Below are positions 46,381 through 58,659 of a stretch of DNA of 64,000 nt, in pieces. Position 1 is the stretch's first letter. Every line of letters begins with the position of its first letter. Made by a program: the position numbers and the translations under genes. The DNA is from Icerya purchasi. Its lineage: Eukaryota; Arthropoda; Insecta; Hemiptera; Monophlebidae. Where the stretch lies: contig CM077115.1 of the NCBI GenBank assembly GCA_039619475.1, forward strand, positions 36,902,083-36,966,082. Direction: 5' to 3'. Under the pieces are notes generated by a model. That model saw nothing but the letters and a program-made list of their open reading frames with translations. It did no database searches and was not told the origin of the DNA.

Positions 46381-48790
46381 AATCGATAAAGGGAGTAAGT
46401 TTATAACCGTACGTGCCGACGAATTTAGTGACGTTTCGAATTATTTCCCAAATGGTAAACAGTTAAATATTAATAAAGATAAACCGGTAGAAAAGTTTTG
46501 AAATCTTTTTACTTTTATAATACATGACCCCTATAAACACTTTCAACATGTTTACTCGAAAAACTTTAAAATAAATTAAAATCCTGACAAACTGATTGCC
46601 CGCACTCTTTATTGGGGCATTTTTTATGACCCGTTCTTCCGGGGGCGTACAAGAGATTCTCAAAACAAATTTATCTTTATGCTGACACACTTATTATTAT
46701 TACGCTCATCAAGTTAATTTAGTAATGTGTTATTCATTGAATCATGACGGTCATAATTTTTTCGAACACAACTGCGGTATTAGATGCAATTGTGCAAAAA
46801 ACAGTTGCCACAAGCTTCTAAAATTAGATGAAATTTCCATTCAAGGATTACAAAAAAGGATATTGTTAATTGTATCGAAGAACTTTTAAAATCGGACTGT
46901 AAACTCGACAACCTATACCGCTCTTTATAGCTTGAAGGCACGTTTACCAAGATCGCTAGATGTGCATTTACTCCGCGGTAATTTTGGTACTGAAGTACAC
47001 ATGAAAATCCGTCTATTCTTTTTCTTCAATGTGCCCTGTCATAGAAGGATGTTGGTGATCACCCGCTTGACTTGATGTTTATCCATGACTCTCCTAAATA
47101 TTTCCACCGTATCTAATTTGAACCATTTCCCCTTAGGTTTTCCATCCACATTATTCTTGGTCGGCCACGCCTGCGACTACCTTCTATCTTGCCCTGTATT
47201 AACACTAGAAGCTGCTCATATTTGCTGTTCCTCATTATTACTAATTTCCTTTGAGTTGACACAATTTCAGTTTTATTGTTTAAGCGTTTTAGAACTTCGG
47301 CATTGTAACTTTGGCCGTTCAGGAAATTTTTAACATTCTTCGGTATGTCTCCACATTTCGAAAGCTTCCAATTTTTCACATAATGTCACTGGAACTGTCC
47401 AAGATTCGACGCCGTATAGCAGGACGCCGAAAACATAACACCGAAGGAGGCATATCCCCCCCGCAAGTCTATCTTTAAATCTCCCGATTCGTTAGTATCT
47501 TATTCATTAATTTGTAAAGCGTGTTCTCGCCTATTAAATTCTGGCTCTTATTCCGGTAGATATTTCCCATCTGTCGTTGATGTGACATACCAAATACTTA
47601 ATCGTATGCCATTAAACGTGTTCGTTACACTACCAAAATAGCCATCCATTTTGTTTTCGTCGTATTTACATATATACGTTTTACTACTTTCATTAAGTGC
47701 GTTCATTCATTTTTTTAAATCTTCAAGATACGTTGCAATTACGATTATGTCATCCGCATAGTGAATGTTATTAACCACAATTCCGTTAACTGTTACACTT
47801 AAGTTTTTTCCGATAATGGACTCCTCAAAAAAATTTTCTGAATAAATATTAAATAAAAGGGGGGGGAAAGAACATGACGCACTCCCTTCGTTATGGTAAA
47901 TTCTTCCAATATTTAACTACCTATACGCACTGATGCACTCTGATTCCAATATAAGTTAGTTATAATTCTGATGTCTTGACCATCCCCAGTCCTATTTGCC
48001 GCAATATCTCAATGAGCTTTTTGTGACGTACTGTGTCGAACGCCTTTTCGTAATCCACGAAACAAGCATATATGTATGTCCGTTTGGATCTCACGCTATC
48101 GTTGAATGAGATCTATGCCCAGTATAAAACCAGCATTAAAACACATTTCTGCTGAAATCGGGCAAGTCTGAATGGGGACAGCGCTTTTAACAAACGGTAT
48201 ACGGAATAAAACCGATCCTTTCCGAATGGCATGTTACCATCGAAAAATCGCCGGGAAGAAGTAACATCGACTTACTTAAGAATCGAACGAATGCATGCTT
48301 ACATTTTCCTAAAAGAACGAACCACCAATATGTACACTGGATCCCAGTGTCACAACTATCAATAACTCATATATTGACCGAATATGCTACGGAATTGGAA
48401 ATTATGCTTCAGACTTTACCTTAAATAATGATATTAACAATATTAATAATTTATTTATCGTTTTAAAATTAACCAAACTTTAAATACTCTATAATAATTA
48501 GCATGTAATTACACATAAAAAAAGCAAATGACCGTGAATTTAAAAAAAAAAATGGAAAAAAAACAAAAAACAACCGGTGCAGCTAATATATTACATTTTC
48601 CGCTAACAAATAACCTCGAAAAGGAATTTTACGAATGTGCATCACTTTACACTTAAATTACTTTGCAGAATGCCGATGATGATACTGAAGCTGAAAGATG
48701 TTTTTCAATTCTGAAAATAATAAAAACGTTTTTAAGAAATGTCCCACGAAAGATTGACCTTATGTGCAACTTGTAAAAAGTTGTAATGTA
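46381..48790 (+). pseudogene. hAT transposase relic, interrupted
   Basis: The clear part is 48666-48776, where the plus strand reads NADDDTEAERCFSILKIIKT and then FLRN before a stop. This is the C-terminal dimerisation block of hAT transposases of the ZMYM6/KIAA1586-like type (N-ADxERxFSxLKRIKTxLRN). About 2.2 kb upstream, 46412-46440 reads FITVRADEFSDVSN, resembling the first catalytic Asp block of that group. Between them lies the antisense RT relic at 47040-48120, which would be a later insertion. The upstream match is short, so linking both parts into one gene is an inference. Confidence 0.4.
47040..48120 (-). pseudogene. Non-LTR reverse transcriptase relic (second RT type)
   Basis: Minus-strand frames give CFVDYEKAFDTVRHKKLIEI (48065-48006), then LLFNIYSENFFEESIIG (47858-47808), NNIHYADDIIVIATYLEDLK (47773-47714) and VFGVLLYGVESWT (47433-47395). 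An 88-codon frame (47379-47113) ends with KIEGSRRRGRPRIMWMENLR. These are the palm, catalytic YADD, thumb and Arg-rich tail of the LINE group usually labelled endonuclease-reverse transcriptase. There is no RNase H, and sequence style differs from LINE-A, -B, -C and the Jockey relic. Several shifts and stops separate the blocks. The clade (RTE- or CR1-like) is not decided here. Confidence 0.8.
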
Positions 48791-50389
48791 CAAGTGCGAC
48801 ATCAACTTTCGTAATCACCGGTCACTACTGCGCAGATATGTGAATGTTTTGTTTAGTTCTATTCACTGTGATATACATACCTTGCTGGTCAATTTAGTGT
48901 CACAAGCCAGTAAAATGAGAAAAAAAACTCACGAATTATACGAATATGGTCCAAATTTTGAATATTATAAAGACGTTGTTATTGCCCGATTAGATAATAA
49001 GCCAGAACAATTTCACAACCGTGAAAACGGAATATTGCTAAAGTTATCAAAAATAAATTCAACATTTACAATATATCGAGAATTTATATTATACGTTTAA
49101 AATTTACATATTGTTCACTTGTTCAAATGAATTATTTAATTAAAAATTAATGAAAACCCGAACAGTGCGCGAATTTCAATATTTCTAAAACGGGCCTCCG
49201 TCGTCGATGTATATTATTTGTTTATTTGTGTTTTTCGCCGCTATTAGATTTTTTCAATTAACTACAGCATTTCCGGGAAATAGTCTGAATTTCATTCCGA
49301 TTAAATACTATATGAACGTACTTCGAAATAATCGTAATATAAATTTGTTACACATAACCCGGAGATAAAAGGAAACATTTAAAACACAAATACTTCGAAA
49401 AAAGAAGAAACGATGATTATTAATATTTCATTGATATAATCGTCATGTTCTTAAAGTGCACTTGCATTATATGTATTACTTTAATCAATTGACAATGCAA
49501 TAGTCTAAAAGAAAAGCGACAAATGGATCGTAAATCGATATTTAATATAGATTTATTGTACTTGTTCAACGCGGAAGTAGCCCCGGGAGTAATTAACGTA
49601 GCGACGGAAAAAGGAATTTTCAAACATTTACTTACTTGCAATTACAACATTTCGTTGTTACGAATTGTGGGTAAAGAAAGATGTCTGGTTTAGTGACTGG
49701 ACGAAAATAATATTCAAAAGCTTACATATTCCGATGTTACATATTTTCGAATTGATTCGAATTTATTAAAATTACCGGTGAAATTTCGTAACCTGTAAGA
49801 AATTGTATTATGGAAAAAAATTGGGAAATTTCCGTACACATATAAATAATGTATGGAAACATAACAAGTTCAGATAACAAGTTCAGTCAAGCATGACGTT
49901 TCATGCGCTAAGGATTTCGTATGTAAGACTATAATTAACGTTTACATAATACTAAATTTAAAACAAAGAAACCTGATTTTTTGCGCCACAAAAAAGGAGA
50001 GATACGTAAAATCTTTCGCGCTTTGTTGAACTCTCCATCAACTTTGAAAGTTTCGTTAAGGAAATTAAATACGGTTTTGTTCTCGGCAAGTAGCGCGATC
50101 TTTCTATCAAAATATCATGTGACAGGATAAAGACATGGTTTTTTTCGAAACTTTCGGGGGGAGGGGGGAGGGGGGTCGTCTAAATATAAAATTGTAATCT
50201 CGACTATAGTTTTCTTATAAAACGGTAGCCCTTCATGCATTTATTTGAGATATGTTTTGGTTTGCTTAACATTTTTACTCGGAGCTATTGCTTCCGTGAA
50301 CATCCTCTATTTTGCTGTGTTTTCAGACCCGAACAGAGGGGTTCTACATAATAATTTTCCTATCGTAATTGTTTAATCTGATGAAAGAG
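48791..50389. other. AT-rich DNA, nothing recognised
   Basis: A 104-codon plus-strand frame (48786-49100) follows the hAT relic and may be its flank; it shows no motif. A G-rich run GGGGGGAGGGGGGAGGGGGG lies near 50156-50176. Confidence 0.4.
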
Positions 50390-50965
50390 AGCTTCTGCGT
50401 TTTGTTTTATATTTTAAAGTTCACTTTTAAAGGGTTATCAGATGATGAATTCTTTAAGGATGATTTTTAAAGTCGTTTTAAATTCCGTATTATATTTTCT
50501 TGACGATTTTTTGTGTTTTTTCTTCGCCCAGGGTAATCGGCTAGTTTGAAGTTAGATATATTATTTTAAAGAGAATTTAAATTTAAATTTTAATTTATGA
50601 TCCAATTTTGAAGTTTATAAGTGTGTCAAACCGTTTCTAAACTATTGCAAATTTTAATTGAATATTTTTGTCGTTTCTGAACTATTTTATTAGGATATGC
50701 AGTAATTTTGGATCGGTTTGACTTACAAACTTTAAATTAGGTTCCTATAAATATATCGGAATTAAAACAATCTTTAAGGCAATATCGGTTATGCTGAGCA
50801 CCAAAAGTCACAAAGTAAATGTCAAAAATACATAATACGGAATTTCGAACAACCTCTCATAAGGCACTTAAAAAATGATCTCTTATAATGCCATTTTAAA
50901 ACGAAAATCAAAAGATTTTCCCTCGAAATTAAAACTCTGAATCAAAAAAACTGCCAAAGCATATT
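50390..50965. repeat. Long imperfect palindrome (about 570 bp)
   Basis: AAATTCCGTATTATATTTTC (near 50480) is inverted near 50840 (ACATAATACGGAATTT). GGTAATCGGCTAG near 50532 pairs with the reverse complement of CAATATCGGTTATGC near 50780. TTTGAAGTTTATAAGTGTGT (50608) pairs with the reverse complement of ACTTACAAACTTTAAATT (50720). The arms converge on about 50670. No coding frame is present. It is probably a MITE with full-length inverted arms. Confidence 0.65.
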
Positions 50966-51719
50966 TTTTTTGTAGCGATAAAAAGTTTTTGAAGACCTTA
51001 TAACACATCTCAAACGTGTGTACGTAACAAGAAATTTAAAAGAAAAAATACCGCTTATATTTTGACCTTCGGGCGCTGCAGACGATTCGGAAATGTACTA
51101 CTTACTCGTATTCCAAAATGAACTATAAAATGGGTCAATGATATATGTAAGCAAACTGTGTTCAATGTAATTCAACGCTTTTGCTAACGAAACCGTATTT
51201 CGACTTCTTAATGAATATTTCGTAGTTTGTAAAAAGTCAAAAAAAGCTACGAAAAAAGAACTCTTCCGCTTTTGCAACGCGAGTATTATAATTAAAAAAT
51301 TTAAATCAGCTTGTAGACAAGCATGTCCAAGGCCTGAATTTCCGAACTTCAGAACTGGGGACTTTCGAGGCGATGCGAACTTATGTAAATTATGTAAAAA
51401 ATCATTTTTTTTTCCAAGCCAATAATATATTGATAGAACGCCGTTAAATTGGTACAATTATGGTAGCTAAAAATTTTCATTATTAAATTTTTATTTGTTC
51501 TTTTTTTTTTTTTTTTTGGTAGAAAAGCGAGTGGAAATTATTTACAAATGCGGTTAAAAATAAATATTTTTAGCATAGTTTTTTTTAACGACCGTGGTAG
51601 TCGTATACGTCACAACTTGTTTTAATAAAAAATTTTCAGCTAACGGAGAAAGTACATTTTTCAGTTTTTATCTTAATCATCATTCGTATTAGCGCATTTG
51701 AAAAAGTTGACTCTTCTAT
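50966..51719. other. AT-rich DNA, nothing recognised
   Basis: A 119-codon minus-strand frame (51457-51098) has no recognisable motif. A poly-T tract lies at 51501-51518. Confidence 0.4.
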
Positions 51720-51806
51720 AAGAATTATAGAAGAACTAGACCTGGGGGTAAAGGGGGCTTGCTCCCTTCCGAGTCCCAAAGGGCCGAGTTTATATATATA
51801 TATGTA
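51720..51806 (-). repeat. Fragment of the repeat found in the 22618-23904 element
   Basis: Read on the minus strand it gives a TATATATAAACTCGGCC block, then TTTGGGACTCGGAAGGG, matching unit 2 of the tandem duplication at 23061 (ATATAAACTCGGCCATTTTG, then GACTCGCAAGGGG). Confidence 0.6.
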
Positions 51807-52025
51807 ACTTGTGGGTATGCGCATAGGGTATTTATATGCGAATATGATTTTAGAAGTTATGTAACTGTAGTACATAGTTTCTATTCTGTTCGTTATAAAT
51901 TGATTAGGTTAAGTTGTTAAGCTGTTTCAGAAGTAGTACTAATTTATTTACTGTAATGAGATTGTACTGAAATATTATACATGTGAAAAAAAAAAAAAAA
52001 TTAATGTGTTTACAAAATGGAACAC

Positions 52026-52656
52026 GTATAACATTTTATGAAATAATAATGATATGTTTAAAAAATTAATGCTAACGCGTTTTAAAGCAATAGAGCTTCA
52101 TAATCATAGCATGTAATACTAACGTTAAATTTTAAAATGATAACAGAACAAAATATATCGATTTTGGATAGTTCGATTATAAAACAAGATCGATTATTAT
52201 TGTTTTAACAAATAGGCATGGCAATGGTAAAAAATGATTATTAATAATAAAAAATAGGAAAAATAATGGTAACTAAATTTGTAAAAGCGAAAATACGAGT
52301 ACATCAGATAAAATAATATTGAAAATATTAAGTTACATTTAAATATATTTTGAATTTCATATTAATCATTAGGTGAAATTTATTATTATTTTATCTGATA
52401 TACTTTCACTTTTATCGATTTTGTTACCGTTATTTTTCCTATTTTTTATTATTAATAATCATTTTTCACCATTTTTGTATATTTTTGCTAAAATAATAAT
52501 CGATCTTGTTTTATAATCGACCTATTCAAAATTGCTATATTTTGTTCTGTTGTCATTTTAAAATTTAACGTTAGCATGATTATGAAGCTCCACTGCTTTA
52601 AAACACCTTAGCATTCCTTTTTTAAATATATCATTATTATTTCATAAAGTGTTATA
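52026..52656. repeat. Long near-complete palindrome (about 630 bp)
   Basis: The outer arms read TATAACATTTTATGAAATAA (52027) and the inverted TTATTTCATAAAGTGTTATA (52639). Matching continues inward almost without break: GATTATTAATAATAAAAAAT against its inverse near 52445-52465, and ATCAGATAAAATAAT (52303) against ATTATTTTATCTGAT (52385). Each arm is close to 290 bp with a spacer of about 65 bp. Identity looks near 85% by eye. No coding frame, no recognised ends. Confidence 0.85.
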
Positions 52657-53959
52657 TATTATTGAAATAATGTGTGTCTAACGAACATCAATAATTATTA
52701 CGTTATCGAGGTCATATTTAATAAGATACAAACGTTCTCCGCCATTTAAAATTTAGCAAAAATTAATTTAATGTGGTTCGAATACACTTTTGTTATTCGA
52801 CGAGTTCGTTCCGATGACTGTTCTTTTTGATGCGGTATTTAGCGTATTTTTTATTTGGTGATTGCTTTCTTTTAGGAAGGTTCTTTTTATGTCCAATTAT
52901 TTTGCTGATATGATTTAACGGTAGGGTAATGTAGTATAATAGCGGTACAACAAATTTCAAAAGTGTATATGAAAAATCGTTTCATTTAACCCAAAACACA
53001 ACATCCAATATCAGTTTTCGGTAAAATAAATTGTTTTATTATCTGATTCTTCGCGATAACAGTATTATTCAATAATTCTTCAAAAACGGACTTTTAGATC
53101 AATGAATTCAGCGCAATATTTAAACTATTTTTATTCCACTATCGTAAGAAGTTAATATTTTAGTGGCAAAATAGAGAGTTTCTATTTCGAATAGATTATG
53201 AAAATTTAAATTTTTTCGATGATTTCGTTTGAGAAAAAAAAAAAAGTCATAATCGTCGGAAAAAGTTGTGTTCGAACTTACAGTAAAGCTAGAATGACGA
53301 GCGAGTTGTCGTCTATACTTGATAATCGTTATCATTCAACGACGCGAACTCATAAACTAAGTGATCAATATTTGAATTATCCCCTCCCCCCAGTACGAAT
53401 TTGCAACTATCTGAAATCGTATGAGACTTACCTTGAGCAGCGTATCACGTACAAAAACATTTCGATATAACGGCATACGAAATCATCGGGTTCCATTAAA
53501 AGCGACATTGACGCGGGTTTGATAATGCAATGGCAAAACGAATAGAAAAACTAGCGTGAGATGAATGAATAATTACATAAACGTAAGTAGCAAAAACATT
53601 TAGCTGAAGATAGGCAATTTAGGAATCTCCTTCAGATACTAATTCAAATACTGAGCATTATGTGTCTTTACTAATGCGTTTTAACTTAGCTGAAGATGGA
53701 ATATTCCCGAAAATGTTTTTAAAAATTACCTACCTATACGAATTACAAATGTTTGAAATTTACGTTTATGTATTCCTTCATCTTATCAACGGATCAGTTA
53801 GTAAACAGAATGCGTACGTTACAATGGAAACTCTGTGTTTATTCGGATATTCAAGAAACCCGCTACGACTGTATTAAGTAAAGTATCTGTTTCGTATGCC
53901 TTCTTGGTAAAAGATATAATGAATACTGCGTAATTAAGCTTTCCATAATAATGTACAGA
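52657..53959. other. AT-rich DNA, nothing recognised
   Basis: No motif-bearing frame, RNA gene or repeat structure was found. Confidence 0.45.
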
Positions 53960-54130
53960 AGAGCCTAACGGATCTGAAGTAATGCCAGCTCCCGCCTTTC
54001 CTCTTGTAGAAAATTCTCCGGTGATATTCAATTTTAGATTAGACATATATCCGGGAATCTCGGATCCTGAAAAAACCTAAGATACCTCTGGTTTAACAAC
54101 CGGGCACCTCAACGACCGCGCTCTACCATA
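53960..54130 (-). mobile_element. tRNA-derived SINE (family S1), copy 1
   Basis: On the minus strand the head (54125-54050) reads GGTAGAGCGCGGTCGTTGAG, then CCAGAGGTATCTTAGGTTTT, giving a box A-like element and a weak box B. The body contains GCGGGAGCTGGCATTACTTC and a GTTAGGCTC end near 53967. The same order of words occurs in the copy at 58396-58620 (CAGAGGTATC, GGAGCTGACC, ATTAGGCTTAG). The head is too diverged to be a working tRNA gene. Confidence 0.6.
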
Positions 54131-55355
54131 CGACCGTAATTAAAGGTTTATTAATTTTAATTTTAACGAGAATTAGAAATTCGATTTCAAGTCTTCGCGA
54201 ATGAAATTCATAAATTCGTAAGTCTTCAAACCTTGCCGTTATACAATCGATGGTTTGGCGTTCATTATAATATCCAAGCAGATTTAAACGCGTGTTCGGC
54301 CTGTGAAACAGCTGAAAAATAGAGTACACCACGCGAAGGTAACGACTACATCGAAATAGTTTTAAACATAATCTTGAGTGGACTTTAAACGAGGGTGTGC
54401 CACAGCTTCTAATGCTGTTAAAGAGTTGTTCTATTGGCTGATGACTTGGTTAAGAATGTTTAAAAACCGGTTGCAATTACCCGTGATGGAAAAAAAAAAA
54501 AAGGAATAGTAAAAAGTAGATATCGGTTATATATTCGACTCGATAATCCTTATCTATCAATAAAATTCCATCACTGTGAAGTATATGCGGCATTTCTTGC
54601 AATTATCTGAAGATTTTCATTATTACGAAGAAAAATATTTAAATAATATCGTTTACGTGTATCTTTTTATATGACGGCAGAAATGATTATTCAATCAAAT
54701 ACACACTTCTACTATTATATAAAAACTGCGATAAAGATAGTTCGTTGTTACTACTATGGTTGTAGATAATTTTAATTATATACTTCCGTTCTTTTTTGTT
54801 TTTTGGGCTCATTAGCCGCGTACATTTACTCAAACTAAAAAAAAAAAAAAAAAAGGACCCGTGAAATATATTAAAAAAAATCTCTTTTTGCTTTCTAAAC
54901 CATTAGTTACTTGTTCAGTTGCGACCTAGTTCGAACATTCGGTAAATTAATAATATAGAAAAATTTCACTTCACCCCGGGTTTCCATAGTTCACGAACTC
55001 AAAAATAATAATAATGATAATACAAAAAGATTTCGCTTCATATGTCAAACTTCTCAGCCGGATTGTTTCGAGGGTAACAAAATTTTATGGTCGTTACATT
55101 CTGCCTCTGCTACAATTAAGCACATTTATTACAACCTACATGCTTGTTTTCGATCTGGTCTCTATAGTAATTGCATGTTTGCAGCGACAAACCTGTTTTA
55201 CGTTATTGTTTACACCTGTGTTTCCATAGCGTTGCCTATTGTCGTCGTGGTCGCGTTTCCCCTTTACAGAAGATTGTATACATCTTTTTCCATCTCTATC
55301 CAACGGTTTCTAGCATCTTTGATGATTTCTTTCAGGGTCTTGCGAACCAGTATCA
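54131..55355. other. AT-rich DNA, nothing recognised
   Basis: A poly-A tract lies at 54838-54854. The short frames from about 55014 to 55355 lead up to the LINE relic and have no motif of their own. Confidence 0.45.
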
Positions 55356-55640
55356 TCATTGAATCGTATCACCCCACACGCAGGGGTGCGTGCCGTGACC
55401 ACGATCTGTCACCCGGTTGATCAGGCTGCGCCAACAATTGTGGTCGTCCCGTGCGATACGTACACAATCCTGAAAAGTACGACCGGTCGCCTTACAAATC
55501 GCGTCCGACCATCTGGTCGGCGCACGACCTCGACCTCTTATTGACCTTTCCTTGGGCGAACAGTGTCTCCCCATATACATTGTTAGGGTTTCGTACTTGT
55601 TGTTGCATCCTTCTGTCTCGATTACACATATACACTTGTG
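55356..55640 (-). pseudogene. LINE C-terminal relic, third type
   Basis: The minus-strand frame 55580-55356 (74 codons) reads RSIRGRGRAPTRWSDAICKA, then TGRTFQDCVRIARDDHNCWR. This is the RGRPPTRWSDD...W...ARDR..W tail found at the end of ORF2 in several LINE families, downstream of the RT. Only the tail remains. The minus-strand 3' flank is GATACGATTCAATGATGATA, which could be a short simple-repeat tail. It is unlike LINE-A, -B and -C. Confidence 0.65.
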
Positions 55641-56217
55641 TTACAACTAGCCCTTATTAGAAATGCATACCTTCTGCAACCTATTACATATTCGCATACC
55701 CGGTTGCACCTTGTCCCTTCGTTGCAACACACGCGTCCTTATTATAATTTTGTAGCCTATTCCAACTTTAATCTATTTTAAAATGAACTGCGTAATAATC
55801 AGCAAGTACGAATATGTAACTATTTAGTAACGTAATTTTAATTTATAAACAGAACTAAAACTGAAATTTGAACTGGAATAAGTCGCTGTAATATTTAGTG
55901 CTGGGTCATGACGATTGTTCTTGCCAAAAATAAAGGAAAAACGCGACATAAATTTGCTTTTTCTTTTCTGTTCGTGTTTCAAATTGAGCATTATAATAAT
56001 ACTTAGAATTAAGTGAACTATATAAAAAAAAAAAACACAAAAATATACGAAAATAAAGCATTATTTTAAAAATTGCAAATTTGAAACAAAGATAATTTTG
56101 ATGTTTATAAAAAAGTTTAATCTTCCGCGTCGTTTTTAATATTAAGGTAACGAATTAATCTTTTCATCAAATTCTCGAATATTAAATACTCAGTTTTGTC
56201 ATTGAGGCTTTTTTTAG
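55641..56217. other. AT-rich DNA, nothing recognised
   Basis: Flank between two LINE relics. No gene or repeat seen. Confidence 0.45.
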
Positions 56218-56967
56218 AAGCAGAAATGTTTCGGATCCTTCTTTGTCTTGAGACATATTCTTCCAGCCAAGAGTCACAAAATGCCCTTCTTATTACGGAC
56301 TCACTTCTATCTAGTCATCCAGAGCTCGGACAGTTGCAACTCTCTACTAATTAAAACGAAAAACCTGCTATTCGAGCTTTCACGATCCGAGGTATATGTC
56401 GCATTCTTATGGGTCCCTAGCCATGTTAAGGTTCCTGGCAATGAGCGGGTTGACTTGTCTGCTAAAGCAACTCTATCTAGCCGCTGCCGTTCAACGCTGT
56501 ATTACCTCGATTAGGACCAGCAGTCTTTCCGATGCACTTTTCCGAAGAGTGGAGCAAACTATAGTCAGAACAAACGGCTCAGGTCCATAAAGTCGAACAC
56601 CGACCCATGGTGGCCGCCGTTCCTCATCTCACGTAGGGATTTTTCGATCCTGTCGAGACTACGCCTGGGGCACTCTGCATTCAAGCAGTTGCTCCTCCAT
56701 CTACCTGTCCTCTTTGCGGATTCGTGGCCTCGCCAACCGTAGAGCATCTGCTGAAATGGTGCCGGCATACTTCCCGTACTTCTAGTTATACACCTCACCC
56801 CACCGTCTCGTGTCGAACCACTCCGATTGTGTTCGGGGAGTGTTGAGTTTTGCAGCATGCAACAGACTGCGCCTCCTTCTGTAATTTCCAGTGCGTCTAG
56901 GTGCCGTGATAGCCCAGGGCGTCTAGATTAATATATTTGTAAATTTAAAAAAAAAAAAAAAAAAAAT
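56218..56967 (+). pseudogene. LINE-B copy 2: RNase H tail and 3' end
   Basis: Aligns with 14132-14920 of LINE-B copy 1 from the GAGGCAGAAATGTTTGGGAT block (here GAAGCAGAAATGTTTCGGAT) to the poly(A). Coding blocks are SEVYVAFLWVPSHVKVPGNE then RVDLSAKATLSS, the last RNase H block, with AGV replaced by VKV after the catalytic His. Small deletions shift the frame (near 56310 and 56490-56720). The Cys/His tail (CPLCGF in copy 1) is recognisable in DNA. The 3' UTR stem-loop at 56896-56927 and a poly(A) of about 20 nt (56947-56966) are kept. It is 5'-truncated and inactive. Confidence 0.88.
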
Positions 56968-57342
56968 GATTTTATCCATTCGGGAGTGGAAAACATCGCT
57001 TTCGCACTTAGTTGTCGTTTAAGTTTTTTTAGTATAAAATGTAATCAGTTTGACGGATTAGTTATCATTGTTTTTTCTACTTTGGAACCGTTGGACAGGA
57101 ATCTCCGAACAGAAAAAATTGGAAAGAAAACAGTCGGTTAATTTTAATTCCAATAAGTGTAATTCGAGGCAATCGATATACTCGTAGCAGTGAACAAACG
57201 GAAAGACGAGAGCCGCGTTAACGAGTAAAATAAGCAAACACACTCTAAATTAAAAATGATTAATGCCACGATTATGAAGTATGTGACTCCGAAACATGTC
57301 GGCTATATTTTATAACCATAATTTTCTGTAATACGTGTGTTT

Positions 57343-57374
<32 letters not shown>

Positions 57375-58395
57375 CTAATAAAGTGATAAAACAGAAAATG
57401 AATACGAACATTTATAATTCAAATCTAAAAATGCTTCTTATAAAATTAAGAGAATCTAAAACATTTTTTTAAAATTTTGAATCGGTTCTGATGTAGCAGA
57501 TTCAGAAATCGATATGGTTTTGCAAATAATTAGGAGAATGTTTAGTATCAATTATAAACAATAGAGAGAGAGAGAAAGATAGAGAGAGAGAGGGGAGAGA
57601 GATAAAAACGTTTTTATTTGAAACACACTGTTAACTATAGTAAAATGTTAATTTTCCGTGTCTGCTTTTCGTATTATTAATTGCTTAAACTTCTATCGTA
57701 TTTTTGACTCTTCCGAATTGAGAACACAATTATAAAACACAGGGCCTGGTGTAATATAAACCATTTCATTATTTGGAAATGAGTAGAAATAATAAAAAAG
57801 AACGTATAATTTGAGCTGCGGAATTAAAACTGTTACTCTACAATAGTTATAATAAAAACTGTCACTCGTTCTATAAATCTTGTTATTTCACGAGATTATG
57901 CTACACAGCATTGAAACCACGGTAAACATACTTTTAGCAGACTTTTCAAAATCTATCTAAAACGTTGGCCTTTGAGCTTCTTTTAAGTCGATGTTTTCTA
58001 GGAATTACTGCCGTCGTAGGGCAAGGCCGCGCGCACTATCATGATGCGCACATCCACGCACCAGACGTGGACGTTTTTTGAAGATCTCATCTTTCACTGG
58101 TTAGGTGCAGTCATATTAGTGTAAAGTGGGCCGCGATCATCCTTCAGAGAACTGTATGTCAGTTTATGAAATCGAAGATCTATCTTTCAACTCCGTCGCG
58201 GTTTTTACGAAATAATCTTTTGCGCTAAAACACGTTCTCCCACTCCCAATTAGTTCGCGTTTACGCGCCATACAACAACACAAGTGCCAATCGTTCCTCG
58301 TATACGATGTACATGATACACTAAAAAGTATAAAGTAAGTCGCATATATCCCCTTGATAAGGTTTAATTGTGAAGTTTTAAAGTTCACAGAGGGT
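56968..58395. other. AT-rich DNA with microsatellites
   Basis: An (AT)n tract lies at 57346-57374 and a (GA)n tract at about 57564-57602. No gene was recognised. Confidence 0.45.
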
Positions 58396-58620
58396 GCTAA
58401 GCCTAATATGGATATCTAAAGAGAATACTGGGGTCAGCTCCTTTCTACTTTTGGATTATCCGCCTCTACTTTCCCAGATTTCTCTGCTACCCGATTATTT
58501 CGGATTAGCTATATACCACTGGGACATCGACTTGGATCCGGCACGAGACAACTCCCGAAAACCCATGATACCTCTGATTTGGTAGCCAATTAACCACTAG
58601 AGGCTACCGCGCTGCTACAT
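58396..58620 (-). mobile_element. tRNA-derived SINE (family S1), copy 2
   Basis: On the minus strand the head (58618-58545) reads GCAGCGCGGTAGCCTCTAGT, then GGTTAATTGGCTACCAAATC, and AGAGGTATCATGGGTTTTCG. TAGCCTCTAGTGG fits the Pol III box A pattern, and the D-arm (TAGCC...GGCTA) can still pair. Box B is eroded. The tRNA-unrelated body runs to about 58396 and matches copy 1 at 53960-54130. No poly(A) tail is evident at the 3' end. Confidence 0.65.
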
Positions 58621-58659
58621 AATACGCTACATACAATATAAAACCCGTTTATCTTTCTT

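Noticed and set aside
54050..54125. Possible functional tRNA gene on the minus strand
   Set aside because: The acceptor stem does not close and box B is degraded; similarity to 58545-58618 shows a SINE family.
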